NCBI GenBank assembly: GCA_030068075.1
Contig: CM057841.1
Span: 6,953,565 to 7,017,564, forward strand
Reading direction: 5' to 3'
DNA length: 64,000 bases
From: Paguma larvata
Taxonomy: Eukaryota > Chordata > Mammalia > Carnivora > Viverridae
Below are positions 35,539-47,893 of the stretch, piece after piece. Under the pieces are notes generated by a model. That model was not told the DNA's origin. It searched no databases and saw nothing but the letters and a program-made list of their open reading frames with translations. How positions within the stretch are numbered: the stretch's first letter is position 1; each line of letters starts with the position of its first letter. The position numbers were made by a program, and so were the translations under genes.

Positions 35539-36170
35539 GTTTTCCTTTTTTCCCCTTTCCATATATTCGTTTTAATTCCACATATGAATGAAATCATATA
35601 GTATTTCTCTTTCTCTGACTGACTTACTTGGCTTAGCATAATATACTCTAGTTCCATCCACATCATTCAAATGGCAAGATTTCATTCTCTTTTATGGCTG
35701 AGTAATATTCTATTTACATATACATAACACATCTCTTTATCCGTTCATCAGTTGAAGGACATTTAGGCTCTTTCCATAATTTGGTTATTGTTGATAATCC
35801 TGGTATAAATATAGGGTACCCCTTTTTAGTCAGTATTTTTGTACCTTTGGATAAATACCTAGTAGTGCAATTTCTGGGTCATAGGGTAGTTCTATGTATA
35901 CCTTTCAGAGGAACCTCCCTACTGTTCTCCAGAGTGGCTGCATCAGTTTGTGTTCCTACCAACAGCAAGAGAGTTCCCTTTTTTTTCTGCAACCTCACCA
36001 ATACCTGTTGTTTCCTGCCTGGTTAAAACCAACCATTTTGATACTTCCGTGGTGGTGTCTCATTTTAGTTTTGATTTGTATTTCCTTGATGATGAGAGAC
36101 GTTCAGTATCTTTTCATGTATCTGTTAAACATCTTGGGAAAAATGTCTATTCATGTCTTCTGTCTATTTC

Positions 36171-36401
36171 TTTTTTAAGTTATATGACTGTTTTGAGAGG
36201 GAGAAAGAGTGACAGAGAGGACACACATGTGAACAGGGTCGGGGCAGAGAGAGAGAGAGGTAGAGATAGAATCCCAAGCAGGCTCAGTCCTGTCAACATG
36301 AAGCCCGCCCAATGAGGGGCTCAATCTCATGAACCACAAGATCATGACCTGGGCCAAAATCAAGAGTGGGACTCTTAACTGACTGAGCCACCCAGGCATC
36401 C
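36171..36401 (-). mobile_element. CAN-SINE nested in L1
   Basis: It ends GAGCCACCCAGGCATCCC. The flanks TCTTCTGTCTATTTCTT and TCTTCTACCTATTTCTT are a diverged duplication. Confidence 0.9.
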
Positions 36402-37722
36402 CTCTTCTACCTATTTCTTAACTGGATTATTTGTTCATGTTGAGTTGGACAAGTTCTTTATAGATTTTTGGATACTACCCCTTTATCAGATATGTCATCT
36501 CCAAATATCTTCTCCTACTACCAAGGATGCCTTTTAGGTCTTGTCAATAATTTCCTTCATGGTGCAGAAGCTTTTTATCTTGAAGAAGGTTCAATAGTTC
36601 ATTTCTGCTTTTGTTTCCCTTGTCTCAGGAGATGTGTCTAGTTAAGAAGTGGCTCCAGCCAAGGTTAAAGAAGCTGCTGCCTGTGTTTTCCTCTAGGATT
36701 TTGATGGGTTCCTGTCTCACATTTAGGTCTTTCATCCATTTTCAATTTATTTTTTGTAATGTGTCAGAAAGTGGTCCAGTTTCATTCTTCTGCATGTTGC
36801 TGTCCAGTTTTCCCAACACCATTTGTTGAAGCCTTTTTCCCCAATGGATACTCTTTCCTGCTTTGCCAACGATTAGCTGACCTACAGTTATGAGTCCAAT
36901 TCTGGGGTTTCCATTCAGTTCCATTGATCTATGTGTCTGTTTTTGTGCTGATACCATACAGCTTTGGTGATTACACCTTTGTAATATAGCTTGAGCTCTG
37001 GAATTGTGATGCCTCCAGCTTTGCTTTTCTTTTTCAGGGGCTTTTGTTTTGACTATTCAGGGTCTTTTTTGGTTCCATACAGATTTTAGGACTCTTTGGT
37101 ATCTGTAAAAAAATACTAGAGGTGTTTAGATACGGATTGTATTAAATGTGTAGATTGTTTCGAAGAGTATAGATATGTCAACATACTTGTTCTTCCATGC
37201 ATGAGCAAGGAATGTTTTTCCATTTCTTGTTCTCTTCAATTTCTTTCATAAATGTTGTATAGTTTTTAGAGTACTGATGTTTCATGTCTTTGTGCTTGGG
37301 TTTATTCCTAGGGGTCTTGTTGGGTTTGGTGCAATCGTAAATGGGATCAATTCCTTGATTTCTCTTTCTGCTACTTCATTATTGGTGTATGGAAATGCAA
37401 CAGATTTCTGTAGCTCAATTCGATATCATGCGATTTTACCTAATTTGCATATCAGTTCTTGAAATTGTTTGGTGGTCTTTTGTGCTTTCCACATAGAGTA
37501 TCGTGTCATCTGCAAACAGTGAACATCTGACTCTTTTGCTGGTTTGGATGCCTTTTATTTCTTTCTGTTGTCTGATTGCTAAGGCTAGGATTTGTAGCAC
37601 TAAGTTAAATAAAGGTGCAAGTGGACCTCTTTGTCTTATTCCTGACCATGGAGGAAATGCTCTCAGTTTTTCCCCACTGAAGGTCATATAGCTGTGGGCC
37701 TTTTGTATATGACCTTTATGAG

Positions 37723-39229
37723 GTATTTAATTGTGGGACACAACACTATGACACTTGGAAAGATTAAGGGCAAAACTCTTTATTATTAGCAGCTGCAAAG
37801 TGTCTAAGGCTGTCAGGCTTAGCCACAGTCAGGGATGCACATGGGGAGAGGGTAACAAGCTACAGGTGTAGGAGCAGCTTGTGTGTGGAAACAGAATAAG
37901 GTGAACTAGTTTCAAGGGTTTCCAATGAACTGCCTGATTATAATAACCTCACAGGTTTCAAAGCACTAAAGCAGTCCCTCGTTGTCTGGTACCTGAACCT
38001 GAGTGGTCAGAGCTGCAGCAAAGTGGCCTGAGTGGAGAACCCAGTTAGGGAATGAACTGATGCACAGACTTGGTCAGCTCCTCAACAGGAAGAAGTGACT
38101 ACCCTGTAGCTGGATCCTCAAAATAGGGTCAAGATAGCATAAAACCCATGCGTGCGCACACACAGACAGGGAGAGACCCCCACGCGCACACACACAAATA
38201 GGACACACTGTATTAATGAGGTATGGATGCACTGGACGTGGCTAGTGTCCCAAGACAGAGGTGGAAGGAGATCTGAATCCTTGGGGGAGGGGGGAGGATA
38301 ATGGTCTCAGGGACAGAAAATGGGTGTGGGCAATGAAATCAGCTGGGAAGAGAAAGGGAATGAAAAGTCTAAGGAACTCAGGAAAAGGGCATATGTGGTG
38401 GTCTATAGAGTACACAGGGAGCTGACAGTGCCCAGACTGACAGCTGAATTGGGCTGTAGTCCTTGGCTTCTGCCCTGGATGAAAGCCAATACAGTTCAAA
38501 GGAGAGGAATGATGTGCAGGTGATGGTAGGAGAAAGTTCCCTGAAACAGTGCAGGCAATAGACATGACAGAGATATGGAATTAAAAATGGGTGCAAAACA
38601 GTACTGGAGAAGGAAGTCTAGAAGGGTCAGGTGGAAGTGGGCAGGAACACGTAGGGGTCCAGAGGCTATAGGGATAGGCTAAAGTATAGAGATGGATAAA
38701 GACCTGTAAGGGAGGGGGAGTAGAGTTCAAGGGGCTACAGTGGTGGAAAGACAGGCAGCATGGAAATTAAGACCATGTAGACCACCGAGACTAGTGGAAG
38801 GTTACACTTTCATTCCTGCATTCATTTACAATCTCATTGACAGGGGCCGCGCAGTTCATTCATGGTCGTTTTTACAGTGACCTATGGGGAAAACAATGGT
38901 AGTCATGCAAATATCCCTGTAAAACCTTTAACGTGCAGGAGGACCACAGATAGAATGTAGAATGAACACACCACAGAGTCTTGTCACTGAAATCCAGTTC
39001 TTAGAGGGAGTGACCAAGAGAGATTGTCAGGACTGCCTGTGCGCTGTTTCTGGTACTCAGAGTTGGAAAAAGGTACCATGCTCACTCCCTTATAATCCTC
39101 ATATCTGCCACAATTTTTATGATTCAACTGAAGAGATCAAAGATGCTTTCATTACCATAGTTTTTAACAAAATGACATACATGCTTTATATATAAAATGA
39201 ACCTAACAAAGAGAAATGAAAAATGTTAA
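37723..39229. other. Gene-free stretch, possibly with an LTR relic
   Basis: No gene seen. The left part (TGTGGGACACAACACTATGA onwards, with CTCTTTATTATT) could be an antisense LTR, but I cannot name it. CA-rich runs lie at about 38154-38196. Confidence 0.35.
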
Positions 39230-39550
39230 GTACTTTGTTCCTTGCATGAAATCATCCCAAGATGTAACCACGGGGATCACGCTGAGGTAGGCAGAGCTCC
39301 AACCCCAGGTGTTACACCCTTGGTTATCTTGCATTACATGGTAAGAGAGACCATGCAGATGTAGGTATGGCTAATAATCATCTAACTTTAAATGACAAAC
39401 AGAATCTTGGATCATCCTGGTGGGTCTAAAAGAAAATCACCTTAAAGAACAAAAGTAGTCAACAAGATGTAGAAGGGAAATTAAGAGTTGAGAAGAGGAA
39501 ATGGAACCAGTGTGCTGATGCAGGCTTTCAAGGTGGAGGGAGCCACATGG
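39230..39550 (+). mobile_element. MaLR/MLT1-like LTR relic
   Basis: GATCATCCTGGTGGGTCTAA, GGAAATGGAACCAGTGTGCT and GCAGGCTTTCAAGGTGGAGG follow the order of MLT1-type LTRs as I remember them. Its 3' part is displaced by the SINE. Confidence 0.45.
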
Positions 39551-39560
39551 AAATCATTTT

Positions 39561-39777
39561 TTTTTTAAAAATTTAACACTTTTTTTTGAGAGAGACAGAG
39601 TCAGAGTATGAGCAGGAGAGGGGCAGAGAGAGTGAGGGAGATAAAGAATCCCTAGCAGGCTCCGGGTTCTGAGCTGTCAGCACAGAGTCCAAGCCCGCTC
39701 TCCAACCCAAGAACTGTGAGATCATGACCTGAGCCAAAGTGGGAGACTTAACCTACTGAGCCTGCCAGGCACCCCGC
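39561..39777 (-). mobile_element. CAN-SINE, with target duplication
   Basis: AAATCATTTT is present at 39551-39560 and 39778-39787. The body ends GCCAGGCACCCC. Confidence 0.9.
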
Positions 39778-39974
39778 AAATCATTTTTAAAAATGAATTC
39801 TGCATACATAAATCTACCTAAAAGAAATTTAACCCCAGTCAAGAGACCAGGTATTGATGATATGTAAGAAAATAAATGGGATTTGCTTGACGCTGCTAAA
39901 TTCACAACAGAAATCTAATGTCCCTATATAACAATAAAACACATTCTCATGAATTACCCCAAACTGACATTATT

Positions 39975-40165
39975 TTTAAAAATTTTTTTCAATGTTTATT
40001 TTTGAGAGAGAGAGAGCAAGCAGGAGAGGGGCAGAGTGAGGGAGACACAGAATCCAAAGTAGGTTCCGAGCTGTAAGCACAGAGCCGGTGGTGGGGCTCG
40101 AACCCATAGGATCATGACCTGAGCCGAAGTCCCACGCTTAGCGGACTGAGCCACCCTGGTGCCCC
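39975..40165 (-). mobile_element. CAN-SINE
   Basis: AATGTTTATTTTTGAGAGAG start and GAGCCACCCTGGTGCCCC end. The flanks CTGACATTATTTTTA / CTGATACCATTTATA are similar. Confidence 0.9.
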
Positions 40166-40439
40166 AAACCTGATACCATTTATAATCGAGGTGTAACAAT
40201 TTTTTTAGGTTTAGCTTTATCCTCCTTGAATGTACTTTTAGAATATATCCGATAGTGTCTGAAATTGCATAAAAGTGATACGCATACACACCTCATAATA
40301 GTCTGTTACTACAATGTTTACACGTATACCATCATACAGAACAGACTTTCCAATCAAATTGCTCTCTTCAACCGAATCCATCATCCCTTCAAACCTACAT
40401 GCCCTTGAGGGCAGCACATGGATCCTGGGACCCGTTTCC

Positions 40440-41130
40440 AAAGACACAAGGATAAGGCGCCACCAGTCTCTAGTGCGAATCAGGTCCCTCTCAAACGACC
40501 TTGACATCTGCCTGTCGTCTGCAGGTTCAGGAGCAGCCCTGAGCTCACAGCTGAGCTGCCTGCAGCACAAGATTCCCTCCCTCCCTGGGGCCCGCGGTCC
40601 CTGTACCCCCAGACCACCACCAGTCCACATTTCCTGAGAACTAACCTTCCAGGGGGAGCATCCGCAGCTGTAAGCCAGTTCCTCCCCAGGTAAGAGCCAA
40701 GAGCATACGCAGGAGCTCAGCGGTCACCTGACCTTGGTCAGACATGCGCACAGGAGCAAGGAGGCTGTAGCCACGCCCACAGGCCCATTCCAAAGCTCAC
40801 GCCTGCGCAGAGGTCGCCCAAGAAGAACAACCCTCCTAGAACCGGCGGCACCTGCAACCATGCACTCAGACTTTCCCTCTAGCAGCCCCTCCGTCCCCAC
40901 AGGAATCACCTGTCCTGGTTCTGTTCCTTCCTCTTCATTTGCTAAATGCGAGGAACCCACAGTATTTGTATTGAGATGTGACGACGTTAGATAGCGAATA
41001 AGAGGATCAGGTTGCTCTACTTGCATTCTCTAGTGCTGCTGAGAGAGGGACTGGGTGGGGGGATGCTGTGGAAACAGGGTTCTGCGGAGGGAAGTATCGG
41101 CACCACCGGAGACTGTGTTGAAAGCGGTAA
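40440..41130. promoter_or_regulatory. CpG-enriched promoter-like patch
   Basis: CpG density rises locally. It contains ATGCGCACA and CTGCGCAG half-sites of the NRF1 type (about 40745 and 40805), CCACGCCCAC (KLF/Sp type, about 40773), and a consensus splice donor CCCAG|GTAAGA with GT at 40690-40691 on the plus strand. These suit a housekeeping-type promoter with a short non-coding first exon. No coding exon is seen in the window, so the transcript and its direction are unknown. Confidence 0.4.
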
Positions 41131-41314
41131 TTCATGGGCGCAACCGCAGCCGTATCTCAATCTCTTAGAGTAGGGTTCTCCTGTAGTCTCCGTTTCACCA
41201 GAAATGCAGGAGAGTCACATACAACACTTTTAGAGGCAGTGTTTGGCAAAGTGATCCTCATTGTTAGCTTCTCGTTACAATCCCCAAGAAGGGTTTTAAG
41301 AATTACCATCTGCT

Positions 41315-41522
41315 GGGGCGCCTGGGTGGCTCAGTCGGCTGGGCGACTGACTTCGGTTCAAGTCATGATCTTAAGGTCCGCGAGTTCAAGCCCCGCAGCG
41401 GGCTCTGCGCTCAGAGTCCGGAGCCTGCTTCAGATTCTATCTCCCTCTCTCTCTCTGCCCACCACCCACCCCCGCTTGCACTCTGTCTCACTCGCGCTCT
41501 CTCTCTCTAAACAAACAAACAA
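41315..41522 (+). mobile_element. CAN-SINE
   Basis: GGGGCGCCTGGGTGGCTCAG head. It inserted beside CCATCTGCTG / TCATCTGTTG. Confidence 0.92.
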
Positions 41523-41759
41523 CTGTCATCTGTTGTGCCCATTTCCTGACCATGATGGCCATACTGTCACTGTGTACTCTCGTGGGGGAAGGGTCAGTGA
41601 GGTCTCTGGGGTCATTTTCACAGGGTCAATGCTCTCATTCATGAGCATACATCCTCATGACATATGCATTGCCACAAAGCACCATCTCCAAATGCTAGGC
41701 TTAGATTTCCCCCATGTGATTTGGGGGTGGGGAGAATAAATGATTATTCTCCTGCATTG

Positions 41760-42200
41760 ATGTAGCTACTTAGCAGACTTAATAACAAGACGCAAATATA
41801 TTCTCTAACAGGTCTTAGATCAAAAACATGGGGGGCCTTGGCTGAGTACTCTGATTGCAGTGTCATCCATTGAATCAAGGTGTCAGTTACCTGGACTTCA
41901 TTCTCCAGAGCCTGGGGAAGAATCCACTTCCTTCATCTTTAGGTTAGTGCCACAATTCACTTCCTTTTTATGGTTTCCACCTGTGCCGCCCTGCACTTCA
42001 GCTCAAGGATAGCAATAGTCTGTTAAATCCCTCTTAGGCTCGAATCTCTGATTTCCTCTTCTATTGAATCTCTCTGACTTCTCTCTCTTTTTAGGGCGCA
42101 TGGAATTACTTTGAATCCACAGATAATCTGGACTAATGTCTCTTTTTAAAGGTCATCTCATTAGTAACCTTAAACCCCCCAATCCCTTTTACCTGGTATC
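41760..42200 (-). mobile_element. MaLR/MLT1-like LTR relic, antisense
   Basis: GAATCAAGGTGTCAGTTACC, GCCTGGGGAAGAATCCACTT and AGGTCATCTCATTAGTAACC follow the antisense order of MLT1-type LTRs. Assignment from memory. Confidence 0.4.
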
Positions 42201-42835
42201 ATAACAAAGGCAAGAGAGTAACTGCCAATTGGACACCTGCCTGTAATATTATGAAACCAGTGGAATTTTACCAAAAAAAAAATATTTTAGAAATTATCAA
42301 TACATCCACAACTTGCTCATCTCTGGTTCCCCCTCCTTAATGTTTCTAGAATGAAAAAACATGAGGGAAATACCCTTCAAATTTGCAGGTATCCCATGTT
42401 TAATTTTCTTCAAGTGGGGGCCCATGAACAAGAGTTCTTAAAGCTCATAAGGTTAAATAAAGTGTTACGTGTTAGATATATCACAACCCATAAAAGAATA
42501 TGCCTCAGATCAATGTTAGGCATAAAATTTCCTTGACCCATAACAGTTCTTCAATAGGTATGCAGAGTTTGGGACAAGACAGCTCTTCCCAACACCTGCA
42601 ACACTGGATACGAGTAAGCAGCCTCACCAACCTGACCTGACCAGGCCACTTCCTGCACCATGTCAACCAAGGAACGGTTGACATGTCTTCCCCAAAACTG
42701 CACCTTTCCTCCCATACTGTATGTTCTATTTCATGATGTGAAGGGACATATAATATGAGCAAGAGTTTTGCCTCCTGAGCTGAGATTAGAAACTATCTCT
42801 GATGCTTGGGATTGACCATATATTGAGAATTAACG
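42201..42835. other. Gene-free stretch
   Basis: No gene or named repeat seen. Confidence 0.4.
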
Positions 42836-42839
42836 AATG

Positions 42840-43865
42840 GGTGTCAAACAGTGGCCTCCAATCTATCCTGTGCCGCCACTACCCTCTCAGTTCCCTGGCT
42901 CCTCTGCCCCACCACATGTCTCTCTCCCACCATGGTTCTCCACGCCCCCACCCCAGGAGCCCCAATCACCTGCTAAACCTCCACACACTCCTCACCTGGA
43001 CTCAGTCCTAGGAGACTTCTGCATCCCACCCCGACTTCCCTCCCATCACCTTTTGGACATCTGTCCTGATGTGTCCACTATTCCAGGCACTCCAAGGCAA
43101 CCATCCTCACCTTCCATCTTCCCTGCAAACATCACCCTCCGGACCCTTCTTTGTCTCACTAAAATACCACTCCCAACTCCAGTATCTCACCCATTCCCTG
43201 GGTCCTCTACACCCACCCCATGTGGTGTCCCAACCTCAACTCCTACGTGAACCCAATCCACACCTTGACGCAATTCTCCTTACCCCTGACCCTTTCTCCC
43301 AGCTTCCTGGCTCCCTCACTGCCCACTATCCTCCCAGTCTCCCTCACTGCCCTGTGCCTCTTTTTCCTCATTCAAGGTCTCCTCCAGGGTCCCTCTCCAC
43401 TTCAGACATTCTCTATCTGGCTTGGACCACAGTGTCTTCTTTCAAAGGTCGCCTGCCCCACACTTATTCCACTTCATTCTCTCCCACCGTATTAACCCCT
43501 CCAAGAAATTGTCTCCTGTGAGTTTCACCAACCACAGACTATTAACATCTTCCTACTAAGTGCTCATCCCCTTTATCACCTTCGTTCCCGTGAAGTGTGC
43601 ATCCCTTTTTCTGCAGAACCCAATATGCCTAATACCCTTCACTTCCCTGCACATGTTGTCTCTGTGTGGTCTCAAACATGCCAATGCCCCTGCAACATTA
43701 AGCACATGTTTGTCTTTTATCCTTCTGCCTTTATTTCTTCTCCTGCACTTTCTGCTCCCCTCACCACAGGAACTCTGCACCACCATCCAGTCCCTCTGTC
43801 CTTTCCCTGCGCCCTCTCTCTCACCTGCTCTGTCACACACCCCAACTTTCCCACCGCAGTCCTAA
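42840..43865 (+). other. C-rich, G-poor strand-asymmetric tract with overlapping open frames
   Basis: The plus strand is strongly pyrimidine-rich for 1 kb. As a result several long frames are open (42837-43250, 43069-43521 and 43595-43933, 112-150 codons), all proline- and serine-rich without a recognisable domain. The codon content follows base composition. It may be a degraded repeat; I cannot name it. Confidence 0.5.
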
Positions 43866-43939
43866 CTAGGGTGGCAATGCTCAAAGCAATTTTGAAGGAT
43901 GTGTATTGTAAATATTCTCCTTGTGGGTTGTAGCATGCT

Positions 43940-46680
43940 TGGAAGGGTTACCAATGATAAAAGGTCTCCCATTTCTGGCATCCAGAGGTCCAGAGATTGA
44001 TTTTATGAAAGTGAACGTGAACTGTGAGTTTGTGTAAAAGTGTGGTGAATGATAATGTCGAGGAGGGTGAATTTATATCTGTTCAGTACGTACCTGAGTG
44101 TTTCGGAGTTTCAACAGCAACTGTGTGAGTACATGAGATCATGGATGTGTCTAAAAATGTGACTATATGTGAGTGTGGGTGTGTACATACGTGAGTGTCT
44201 GCATGTGTGTAAAGGATTCATATTTGTGTGCAGCCTGAGTTGCCCACCATTATGGCTCTGATTTTAAAATGGCTAGTAATTGCATAGTGAAACTGTATCA
44301 AATGTGGATTTGTTTGTAAGAAGAACCAAAGGATCAGCTTCAACTCCCGATTCGTGTTTCTTCTTACCAAAGCAGTAGGTGCTCATGACTGAAAATTCAG
44401 CATTAAAATAAATAAAATAATATTACATAAAATAAAATAGAATGTGTAGAGGACTATTGTAATTCTTTGATCCTCTTGAATTAAGTAGCTGAGGGTTGGG
44501 TCATGCAATTTTACAGCAGTGGTAGAATCTTCTGGTTGTGCCATGAGATCCTGCTGCTTTCATCTGTAATAGACTCTTTTAGAAACTTTTCTCTTTATGG
44601 ATATTGTAAGATCTCTATTCTTAGCAATGGAGGTCAATAATGGTCAGCATATTTCCTACATAATTTTGATATTAATTAGCATTGGATTATTTAAAGGAGT
44701 CCAAATAATTAACTTTGACTTGTGAAATGATTTCTACAGTGAGGTATTTACATCATGCTCTCTTTTTTCTTGTGTTTATTCCTATTAATCCCACATATCT
44801 TGTCTCATTCTGTTTCTCTACTAATAACCTTAATAACCATTCAAGGGACTGAAGGTTAGGAAAGTTATTAATTTCTGGGCTGTGGAACTTCTCTGGGAAG
44901 CAAAAGCCCCAGTGAGACACACATCCTTCCACACCCATCCCTCAGATGTCAGAACACAGTATTTTCAGCTGTCCTTAATAGGAGAATCCATCCACCTACA
45001 GGAATCGGCGGGGGGTGGGGGGGTGGGGGCGGAATGAGCCTCCCAGAAATACTCCAATAGTGTCCTATGAGGTTCGAAGAAGAAACTCATAATTGTTTTT
45101 GATAATTAACAACTAAGTGGAAAAGTTTCAGACACATCTTCAGCTCCCAAGCCTGTACTCCCAGTGAGGCTACAAATGAAATAATTGTACTTGTGAGAGA
45201 CATGATTTCACAGAATCACAAACCTATATCTCAGAGTTTGGCTGAACCCCCCTCACACACAGATCAGCTGCTGCAACCTTCACGCTGAGCCTCTCCTGGA
45301 GGAAGAAGGCATTGGTGAGGATTTGTATTTCAGCCTGGCAGCAAAAATGCTGGTATACAAAAAAGCGAATCGAGAGTCTGGACAAATGACTATATCAGAG
45401 AAGGGCAATCTTGTGTGTATTAAATGATTCACTGTGAAAGTCATGCAGGAAGGTGAAATAATTCTGAGGCTTGAGCTGAGCTAGTAAAAAGAGATGGGTC
45501 CTGGACCTTCAGCAATCCCTGACGACTCCTAATGCAATGAAGGTAATCTTTGTTCATACCGATGGCTGGTGTGCAGGACAAGTAATAATACACACCAATT
45601 TTTAAGTCCTTAAGGACTGAGTTGCAAAATTAAACTGTCGTGCAGTCTGCATTATTTGAATCGTAAAATGAATTTTCTAGATTACTACATGTGCACCCCC
45701 ATGCTTGTAGTAAAGAGTATGAGGAATGTACAGGAACCATGTGATCTTGTGCAGAAAGTGTATCCAAATGGTAATGGCTTGATTTGAACAGTATTCTCTA
45801 ATTCTAGATGTACCACGGAATTATGGGGATGGTAATTAAGTCTTAACTGAAAACATCCATATCTGTGGATTATAGTGTATCTACATTCATTCTGGGCAAC
45901 AGGTATGGAACAGTTGACGTAAAAATTATGAGTTCCAGCGGCACCTGTCAGTTTCATATCATATTCTTTCCACCCATTTAAAAATTTTTCTGCTAAAACC
46001 CTAGGACTTTGATTTCTAATGTGTTAAGAATACGTGCCTGCAGATACCATTTTGCAGTATTTTCTTTCATATTAATATCATTCAGAAATCTTTTCACTCA
46101 ATTTCTATAACTCAGGAATTAATAAGTAGATAATTGTATCGTCTCAAATTAATACTAATTTAGTTTCTTTCTTACACTATTTTATCCTGCATTAGTGTTT
46201 TATGTCTAAAGTTTGTGGAATTATGTGTGATAATTCAACAATTCTGTGATTGCTACTGTTACACTTGTGTTCCTCACATAAAACCCAAAAGCCTTTCTTC
46301 TGCTATCCTCATGTTAGCCTCCTCTTGCATTCACTACACATAACTTGTCACGGACAGGTTCCAGTGGTATGCTATTGCCAGAGTGCATGCATGTTTGCTA
46401 AGATATGTAAGACTTACCCATAATTGATATTACCCTGTTGAACGAAGCTTTACAAATAATGAAAACGCTACAATACCACCACTCTAAAATCAACCACAAG
46501 GTATCAAATCAGAACTAACTATGGATCTGGATTATTGGATGGACACAGCTAACAACTAGCTGTCTAGCTGACCATAGAGGCTCAGTGCACTATCACCAAT
46601 TCCAGCCCAAATGGTTCCCAGTCCCCACACAGCCTGAAGGAGCAAATTTGGACAGATACTTAATCTCTGTGTGTGTCTGT
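43940..46680. other. Gene-free stretch upstream of the V1R gene
   Basis: It contains a degenerate TG-rich tract (about 44030-44230), an AAATAAAATA-type A-rich tract (about 44405-44440) and a G-run cluster (45008-45031). No gene seen. Confidence 0.45.
45008..45031 (+). other. G-quadruplex-capable G-run cluster
   Basis: Three runs of five or more G separated by single T residues, followed by CGG. The first run is long enough to supply more than one G-tract. Confidence 0.55.
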
Positions 46681-46984
46681 TCTCTTCCTCTTTTGATTAC
46701 AGCCACAGTAGTGCTGACCTCACAGACTTGTGAAGCATGAAGTTCTCACATGAGTGCCTTCACGGGAGTAGTTTTATATTATAAGGGCTCTTTAAAGTTC
46801 TACATTCAGAACTCTCAAGCTGCTATGAAAAGAAGACATTAAGTAGGCATTTCCAAGGGACAAGGAATGGAAAGTGGAACATATTGGGATTTCAGCTGAG
46901 GTGATACTTGTTGCCCATGTCTCATATTCCCATGCAGGAAGTTCTAGCCCAGAAGGCAACTGTCAGTGACTGGGAACTGAGAGA

Positions 46985-47893
46985 ATGACCAAATGGGATC
47001 TGGCAGTAGGAATGTTCTTCTTAACACAGACTGTCGTTGGAACCCTGGGCAATTTCTCACTTCTTGGTTGTTATATCATCCTTTCCTTTACTGAGTACAG
47101 GTGGAGGTCCACAGATTTCATCCATAAGCATCTGATTGTAGCCAACCTCCTAGCCCTGCTCTGTAAAGGAGTCCCACAGACCATGGCAGCATTTGGGCGA
47201 AAACATTTCCTCGGTGACTTTGGATGCAAACTTCTTTTCTTTCTTCACAGAGTGGGGAGGGGAGTGTCCATTGGTAGCATCTGCATCCTGAGTGTCTACC
47301 AGGCCATCACGATCAGCCCCAGGAACTCCAGGTGGGCACAGCTTAAGGTTAAAGCTCCCGAGTACATTTCCCCCTCTATTTTCCTGTGTTGGATCCTGCA
47401 AATGCTGGTAAATATCATTTTTCCTGTGTTCTTAACAAGCACGTCGAGCAATAAGAACATCACAGACAAAAAGGATTTTGTATACTGCTCTTCGGTTCGT
47501 CATGACAAAACTACAGACTCACTGTATGCAGTGTTGTTATCCTTCCCTGATGTGTTATGTTTGGGGCTCATGCTCTGGGCCAGCAGCACCATGGTTTTCC
47601 TTCTGTACAGGCACAGGCAGCGGGTCCAACATATTCGAAGAAGCAACGCTTCTTCTGGATCCTCCCCAGAGTCCAGAGCCACCAAAACCATCCTTCTCCT
47701 GGTGAGCACCTTTGTCTGTTTTTACATGCTCTCCTCCATCTTTCAACTTGCTATGAGCCTTTTTGATAATCCCAGCTTGATCCTCGTGAACATCGCTGCA
47801 ATCGTGTCTGTGTGTTTCTCAACTGTCAGCCCCTTTCTGATCATGAGCCACAACTCCAAGGTACCCAAGATACCCAGGCTCATTTTGCCTTGA
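46985..47893 (+). CDS. Vomeronasal type-1 receptor (V1R), seven-helix frame intact
   Basis: This single-exon 302-residue seven-helix receptor belongs to the V1R (VN1R) family, which in vomeronasal neurons couples through Gi-type G proteins to detect pheromone-like ligands. Approximate helices: 1, residues 6-33 (LTQTVVGTLGNFSLLG); 2, 44-70; 3, 80-110 with the V1R hallmark HRVGRGVSIGS; 4, 128-150; 5, 178-207 (LYAVLLSFPDVLCLG); 6, 230-257 (ESRATKTILLLVSTFVCF); 7, 262-287. Cys81 and Cys168 are placed for the conserved extracellular disulphide. NIT at 158-160 is a likely N-glycosylation site in the second outer loop. The start lies at the usual distance from helix 1, with A at -3. The tail is odd: the frame stops at 47891-47893, while a family-like tail (FALRRNIKS to KNM) reads on in another frame to a stop at 47932-47934, so the last residues look frameshifted. 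All seven helices are intact, so function is plausible. The subfamily is not assigned. Confidence 0.93.
   Translation: MTKWDLAVGMFFLTQTVVGTLGNFSLLGCYIILSFTEYRWRSTDFIHKHLIVANLLALLCKGVPQTMAAFGRKHFLGDFGCKLLFFLHRVGRGVSIGSICILSVYQAITISPRNSRWAQLKVKAPEYISPSIFLCWILQMLVNIIFPVFLTSTSSNKNITDKKDFVYCSSVRHDKTTDSLYAVLLSFPDVLCLGLMLWASSTMVFLLYRHRQRVQHIRRSNASSGSSPESRATKTILLLVSTFVCFYMLSSIFQLAMSLFDNPSLILVNIAAIVSVCFSTVSPFLIMSHNSKVPKIPRLILP

Larger units (their letters stand above)
35085..37722 (-). mobile_element. L1, minus strand, truncated, with two nested SINEs
   Basis: The 3' tail is at about 35085 (TAATTTTTTAAATTTTATTT). Antisense ORF2 can be followed to 37687: the minus frame 37436-37687 reads FSGEKLRAFPPWSGIRQRG and SLFADDTILYVES, that is the reverse-transcriptase region with the catalytic FADD motif. 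CAN-SINEs interrupt it at 35309-35524 and about 36171-36401. Many stops; not active. It is 5'-truncated upstream of the reverse transcriptase. Confidence 0.9.

Noticed and set aside
35781..36315. Plus-strand frames of up to 121 codons
   Set aside because: These are antisense readings of the minus-strand L1 and its nested SINE.
42837..43521. Overlapping 137- and 150-codon frames
   Set aside because: Open because the strand is C-rich and poor in stop codons; proline- and serine-rich without a domain. Kept only as a composition finding.
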